Shown here one piece after another: positions 59,128 to 64,000 of a stretch of 64,000 nt of DNA. The translations under genes were made by a program, and so were the position numbers. Source of the DNA: Tetradesmus obliquus (taxonomy: Eukaryota > Chlorophyta > Chlorophyceae > Sphaeropleales > Scenedesmaceae); contig CP126192.1 of NCBI GenBank assembly GCA_030272155.1, positions 3,940,501 through 4,004,500 of the forward strand, written 5' to 3'. The notes beneath the pieces were generated by a model, which ran no database searches, was not told where the DNA came from, and worked only from the letters and a program-made list of their open reading frames with translations. Within the stretch, counting starts at the first letter, position 1, and each line of letters begins with the position of its first letter.

Positions 59128-61000
59128 TCAACCAGAGCGGGGCGCCAGTACAATGCGCAGCTGTGCTGGATCAGATCGCAAGAACGGGTGATCTCCAGGC
59201 ACCGCAACACGCCAATGAGCCGGCGCAGCCTCCATTGCCACAAAATCAGCAAGCAATTCCCAAAACCGCAAAACCGCCTGCTGCTTCGCCTCCTGTAACA
59301 CCTGCGCTATTAGTTGCTGTCGCTGTTGTTGTTGTTGCAGCAGCTGCTGCTGCCTACGCTACTCAACCAGCTGGTTATGCTGTTGCTGCGCAGCAGTGAG
59401 AGCTGCAGGCTGAAACACATCTGTAATAGGTACCTGCCATTGCGGCGGCGGCGCAGACGGCCGCGGCGCAGCAGGCGCGGGCGGCGGAATGTGCAGCGTG
59501 TTAGCCCGCCGTCGGCCAACATCCATGGCATTTAGAGCAGCTAAACAAATAACCCCCCAAACACCCTGGTCGAGGCGCTTAGGGCCGGGAGGCCGCTGCA
59601 TCAACCAGACATGCCGCATAGCAAGCGGCGGGCGGCCTGCAGCCCGCGTACACCATGTTGCAGGCAACGCAGACAGCAGGCTGTCAATCACCGCTACCGC
59701 AACTGGGCACTCCCAAAAATGGTGCACCAGACCAGGGCACGCAGCGCCACACATGCACGTATCATGCTGCTGGTGCATGCGCTGCGACGTAGGCAAGCCA
59801 TCCATGATCAGCCGCCAATACGTCTCCTTGTACGCATTATCCCAGCGCATCTTCCATAGTGCGCCCTGGGCGGCCGCCACACATTGCAAACCACGAGTCA
59901 ACGCCGCGGGCGGGGCACCCGCACCGATCGCAACACTGACAAACCTAGTGCGCCGCTCCTGGCGCTCAGCACGCAGGGGACCAAGCTGCAATGAGGTAGC
60001 TTCACGAACAGACAATTGCGCAACAGACACCGTCTTGCCGCGATGATTCCGCCAGCCTAGCCGCGCCACCAACATGGCCTCAACATGCTGCTCTGCTGCA
60101 GAAGGCACACATGGCGGGTCTGGCACAGCTGCAGGCGGCCAGGGCCGGTCTGCTGCAGGATGCCGCACAACAGCCAAGGCAGCCCGATGCCACGGCATGG
60201 GCAACAAGTTAACCAAGTCTGTCAAATCTGCCGATTCGTTGTCTGCATCGCTGAAGTTGGAGCCGTACGGCAGCAATGGGTGTGGCAGCTGCTGCCGTGC
60301 AGCATGCTGGATCACATGCCAAGCGCGACAGAGATCGGCCACAGTGCGGATGCGCGGCCGACACTTGCCGCCAGAACATGCATGTGGCCCGCGCACAGAG
60401 GGCACGGGATGCATTTGCAGCCCACCGGGCACAAACCCAACCATTGCTTGCAAAAAAGGGTTAGCAAAGACAGGAGCCAAACTACACCAAGCCCCGGGCT
60501 GCAGCACCGGCGCATCCTGCACAGCCTGTAGCTGTGCACGCAACTGCTGCACGTCTGACAGCTGTTGAGGATGTGGCGGCGGCAGTGCAGGGGCAGGCGC
60601 CGCAGGCGCCAACGCCTTCACATCACAAACTTTGCCTAGCGCTTGAAGACCAGCAATCATGCGGCGCAGCGGCGGGGGAGGGAGGGACTGCTGAGGGAAC
60701 GCCTGCGGCGGCTCCATCGGCGTTTGCGTGTCTTCAAAGCTGTCAAACAAGGACAATGGGCCCCACCATTGATGCTTAGAACGCAATAGCTCCCGCCCAA
60801 TGCGGATCCAAGGCAGCTCAGTGTCAGGCGGCGCAGTAGCAAACTGCGCGCCCCACCAAGCATGCCGTGCACGTATGTATTCAAGCCATGGCAAAGCACC
60901 AAAGCCACCTTGGCTTAGCAGCGTCTCTGATAGCAGCCTGTATCTCACAAGCATTTGTGGCCATTGTGGCCATTGTGAGTTCAAAAAAGCACAAAACGTG
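59128..61000 (-). mobile_element. 3' fragment of a non-LTR (LINE-type) retrotransposon
   Basis: One long intronless frame, unlike the host genes, reads from about 61000 down to TAG at 59361-59359 and continues in the same frame to TGA at 59130-59128. It carries the zinc-binding domain found after reverse transcriptase in LINE ORF2 (zf-RVT): AYKETYWRLIMDGLPTSQRM, then CMCGAACPGLVHHFWECPVA with its C-x-C...H-x3-C pattern. Upstream is W-rich linker sequence (LRSKHQWWGPLSLFDSFEDT). The reverse transcriptase and endonuclease parts are absent, so the copy is 5'-truncated near the tRNA-Gln terminator. The in-frame TAG followed by good coding sense (VLRFWELLADFVAMEAAPAH) marks it as inactive; TAG is a true stop in this genome (bZIP, DEG1). 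Exact element ends and target-site duplication were not resolved. Confidence 0.78.
60983..60988 (-). terminator. Pol III terminator behind tRNA-Gln
   Basis: T6 on the minus strand, 26 nt after the tRNA-Gln 3' end. No T run exists between tRNA-Lys and tRNA-Gln, so this probably ends both. Confidence 0.65.
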
Positions 61001-61014
61001 GCACTACGTGTGCC

Positions 61015-61086
61015 AGCCCCTAGCCAGGTTCGAACTGGCGTTTTTGGATTCAAAGTCCAAGGTGATCACCACTACACTATAGGGGC
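61015..61086 (-). tRNA. tRNA-Gln(TTG)
   Basis: 72-nt cloverleaf: acceptor GCCCCTA/TAGGGGC, D arm GTGTAGTGGTGATCAC, anticodon stem TTGGA/TCCAA with loop CTTTGAA (anticodon TTG), T arm CCAG-TTCGAAC-CTGG, discriminator T. No intron. The LINE fragment lies directly downstream. Confidence 0.93.
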
Positions 61087-61093
61087 TACAGGA

Positions 61094-61182
61094 TACCCGA
61101 AGCGGGGCTCGAACCCGCGACCACCAGATGTCGTCGACATTCAGGTAAAAGTCTGGCGCTCTACCAACTGAGCTATCCGGGC
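61094..61182 (-). tRNA. tRNA-Lys(TTT) with 16-nt intron
   Basis: Acceptor GCCCGGA/TTCGGGT (two G-T pairs), D arm with TAGCTCAGTTGGTAGAGC, anticodon stem CCAGA/TCTGG, anticodon TTT (61149-61147), T arm GCGGG-TTCGAGC-CCCGC, discriminator A. A 16-nt intron (61145-61130) lies at the canonical site after position 37. The mature tRNA is 73 nt. Only 7 nt separate it from tRNA-Gln. Confidence 0.93.
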
Positions 61183-62263
61183 GCCGACTGGTGTGCCCGA
61201 CGGCGCAACGTTTGGCTAAACAATCCCTAGTTCATCAGACCAGCCTTCGAACTTTGACGTCAGCAAACATTTGTTTGCTCCTTGGAGGCCGATGCAACCC
61301 TTTCTGCACGCTGCAACTGCTGTGCATGACTGTTTCAACCACACTGCAAGGCCAGAGAGCAGGGAGGTGACGGTGCCAGATGAAAGGAGGCGGCAATCTC
61401 GCAGCCACTGCCTGATGCATGCACAAGAGTTGCAAACAGCCCACCACCCACCCACCTGCATATGAGCATTGCTGTAAACCATGGGTATTGTGCCTGGTTA
61501 AATTCATGTTGCTTTAGCAGATCAGGCAATTGCCAGAGAGGTTGCCAGTGTTCAAACAGTGACGGGTTCTGAAGCTGCCTTCTGTCCTCCACAACGGCAT
61601 GGTTTGTCCCTGCATATTGTATATATCGTATATAGCATACTTTGAAACCAAGCTTGTCAATTGCCGCAGATTCTGACATAGCTGTGTTGATTCATTCAAA
61701 CTCAGGCTTGTAAGTTTGCCACTGCCCTCCACTGCCCTCAGCCTGAGGCCGGCTCGTAAGTTGCATAGATGCAGCTGTGTCCTATTGATCTCCAGACTGG
61801 CCGGAACATATTGATACTGCTGCACAAACACAAGCAAGCAATACTGTCACAGTAGCATAGGAGTGGTTATGTGTACAAAACACAACTGAACCACAGCAAT
61901 GACAGCAAAGTCCACCTGCAAAGAGCGGCAGCACACACATCTTACTCAACTCCCTGAAAGTATGAGGTGGGGCAGGGCACTGAAGGGCAAGGAACCCGCG
62001 CACGCAGCAACCCTGCAAGGCACAGAACAAGGGCGCATCGTCTGTTGCACCTTCAAGCCCTAATGAGCCAGCGCCACATGAAGTGTCGACACACTGTTAA
62101 CGAGCAACATCATAATGGTTCGTATGTTGATATAGCTGAGAACTTTCAAGGGGGAGGCTGCATTCGCTATGCATGCTGACTTGACCGTGCTCGTACCTGC
62201 CACGCACAGCAGAACAGCACCGGTTTTCAAAATGTATGGTAGTTGATGCAGAAAATCAACACA
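61183..62263. other. Intergenic stretch before the terminal ORF
   Basis: Holds the upstream region of the tRNA-Lys/Gln pair and the promoter side of the terminal ORF. No gene recognised. Confidence 0.4.
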
Positions 62264-62810
62264 ATGGATGCCGATGGTGCATGCTTAAGCTCCCAGGATG
62301 GCAGCAACGGTGCCAGCCTGCCCACATCAGCAGCAGATGCAGAAGTGCTGGAGTGTGCAAGGCAGGAACGCCTGCGACAGTCACTGGGTCTCACTGCGCT
62401 ACGGGACAACTACAAGCAGCTGCTGCAGGAGTTTGAGCAGTTCAGCAGCAACAAACAACAACAGCAGCAGCCACACAGAGCGTCGGACCACAGCGTTGGC
62501 AGTGACCATGGGCCCAGTGATGCAGAGGATAGCAATAAACAGCAGCAGCAAGGCATATCTGTAGCTTCTACCAATGTCAAGCCTGCAGAGACTTCAGTGC
62601 CGTCCGCCAGACAGGTCGCCAGTGGCAGGAAACCACCCACAAGGCCCTGCAGCAAGCAGCACACGCCTGATTTGTCCCCGAGGCAGCAGCAGCAGCAGAA
62701 GCAGCAGCAGAACTGTGCCACTTCAGTACCTGCACCGCCCACAGCACCAGCACATGAACAGCAGGAGGCTGCAGCTGAGATGTTGAAGCAGCTCGCACTG
62801 GGGGTCACAG

Positions 62811-62852
<42 letters not shown>

Positions 62853-64000
62853 GGCCACAGGCGAACCAGCAGAAGGCCATACATACCTTAGAAGGCAACA
62901 AAGCAGCAGGGCCTTCGCAGCCAAACTCAGCGAGCCGGTGTAAAGCTGGCAAACGCGGCAGCAGCACGCGGCAGAAGCTTGAGCAGCGCACAACACAGAA
63001 CATCAGCCAGCCGCACAGCAGCCCAGTGGCAGGCATGCTTGCAGCAGTCGAGCAACTAGTAGGCCACAAGAAGAGCAGCAAGCAGCTGCAGCAGTGTGGG
63101 GAGCATGAGCAGCGCCTGCAGAAGCAGGACGAGCAGCAGCATCTGCAGGATGGGGCTGCTGCGAATGCGTGCCATCCTGCAAGCAAACCCGCTGCTGCAG
63201 AGGTACCTGCGGCATTGGCTACACTGCAGCAGGGCATGCCAGCTGCTGCTGAGCAGGGCAGCAGCGTAACAGCCGCAGCAATAAGCAGCATAAGCAGCAC
63301 AGAGGCAGCTGGCCAGCAGCTGGTAGGGCAGGGTATACGTATGAGTGCAGATGCCCTTGATGTCACGCTTGAGTCAGCTGGGCTGTCAGTCAGTATTGAG
63401 GTTACTGCACAGGAGCTGGTCACAAGCGCACCAGTGCAGGAGCAGCAGCAGCCGACACACACATCTCCGATGCAGTTCACTGCACATCCAATCCAGCCGG
63501 GGCCCAGTTGCCGCTGCGGCAGCCAAGCTGTCAGGAAGCACAGCAGCGGCTCACCCAAAAAGCGCAGCCCTGCTTGTGCACGCAAGACCACTGGCAGTGA
63601 GGACAGCGCTCGTGGCAGCAGCCAGGGTGCCACCAGCAACGTACACAAGAGCCATATCGCGCTTGCTGGGCAACAACAGAAACAGCACAGCGCGCAGCAG
63701 CAGCAGCAACAGCAGCAACAGCAGCAGCAGCAGCAGCAGAGGCCCAGGAGGCAGCGGGTCAGGGTCGACACGGCTCCAATAACGGATGTGCAGCAGTGCA
63801 CCCCACCTGTTGCACCTGCTGCACAGCAAGGGAAGCGAGTGCCGCTGCTGCCGCTGCACCAGCTGCTAGCTGCCGAGGGTGCAGAGGCGGCAGCAGGCCA
63901 TGCCAGCACAGCCAGGCCAGCTAGCAACAAGGCCAGTGCAAAGTCAGAGCAAAGTACAGCACACTCACATCACAGCGCGAGGGTCAGCAGCAGGCGACAC
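62264..64000 (+). CDS. Unidentified Gln-rich protein (runs off the window)
   Basis: An uninterrupted frame from ATG at 62264 to the window edge, 579 codons with no stop and no need for an intron. The first ~70 residues are the least biased and suggest a coiled coil (VLECARQERLRQSLGLTALR, then NYKQLLQEFEQFS). The rest is Gln/Ser/Ala-rich, with poly-Gln runs at about residues 184-197 and 480-495 and basic patches (GSPKKRSPACARK, QRPRRQRVRV). A single short hydrophobic-alternating stretch, DALDVTLESAGLSVSIEVTA, could form strands. No known domain is visible, and any domain may lie beyond the edge. The opposite strand also shows a long frame, but it is only the Cys/Leu-rich mirror of the CAG codons. 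Confidence 0.65.

Noticed and set aside
59359-59361. TAG as a sense codon (alternative nuclear code) in the retrotransposon
   Set aside because: The bZIP and DEG1 genes end in TAG at the expected family end, so TAG is a stop in this genome; the LINE is simply mutated.
62410-63930. 506-codon minus-strand ORF rich in Cys, Leu and Ser
   Set aside because: It is the reverse reading of CAG/GCA codons in the plus-strand Gln-rich ORF; long Cys runs come from TGC repeats and there is no domain.
1-64000. CRISPR arrays, prokaryotic operons or viral genes
   Set aside because: No spaced direct repeats, Shine-Dalgarno-led gene strings or recognisable viral proteins; the genes are spliced eukaryotic nuclear genes.

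Overview
The window looks like nuclear DNA of a green alga, most likely a chlorophycean of the Scenedesmus/Tetradesmus type (inference). The reasons are the gene set (chloroplast Mg-protoporphyrin methyltransferase, lumenal-type DEG protease, SnRK2 kinase), intron-rich genes with GTGAGT/GTGCGT donors, TGTAA-type poly(A) signals, and an extreme load of CAG/CTG triplets. The 12 multi-exon gene models below were built by hand. In each, the splice phases close into one open frame that matches a family or domain; one (CHLM) is cut by the window edge.

Layout, left to right. 1-7692: three minus-strand genes in a row, CHLM (3' part cut off by the window edge), a CGR1/CCDC86-type ribosome-biogenesis protein, and ribosomal protein eS7. 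8194-10867: a plus-strand C2-domain protein with a C-terminal membrane segment. 10868-15312: a long gap holding a 27-bp minisatellite. 15313-19038 (-): SnRK2 kinase. 20199-22481 (-): bZIP factor, facing away from 23060-25874 (+), the splicing factor CWC2. 25875-28786: repeat-bearing gap. 28787-31512 (-): cathepsin X/Z protease, divergent from 32330-34245 (+), a pirin. 36386-40754 (-): a 1,276-aa protein with a C-terminal CRAL-TRIO domain, divergent from 41647-45595 (+), a MICU-type mitochondrial calcium regulator. 45596-47492: gap with a decayed protein-like region. 47493-49912 (-): Mpv17/PMP22 membrane protein, divergent from 51828-57560 (+), a DEG1/HtrA protease. 59128-61000 (-): 3' end of a non-LTR retrotransposon, directly behind a tRNA-Lys/tRNA-Gln pair (61015-61182). 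62264-end (+): an unidentified Gln-rich ORF that leaves the window.

The most striking element lies between the Mpv17 and DEG1 genes, at 50763-50904: a circularly permuted tRNA-Ser(AGA) gene. The 3' half of the tRNA lies upstream of the 5' half. The two halves complete a full cloverleaf only when the order is swapped, and the outer flanks (GCACCGG and CCTGGTGC) are complementary, as expected for the splicing helix of a permuted pre-tRNA. From what I know, such genes are described from a red alga, prasinophyte green algae, nucleomorphs and an archaeon, so one in a core chlorophyte would be notable.

There is no operon-like logic. The genes are ordinary single-copy nuclear genes, mostly in divergent or convergent pairs. 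The remaining interest is in intron structure (a 13-nt microexon, a GC-AG intron, a duplicated exon, facing G18/C14 runs, and CAG near intron starts with CTG at intron ends) and in small tandem duplications.
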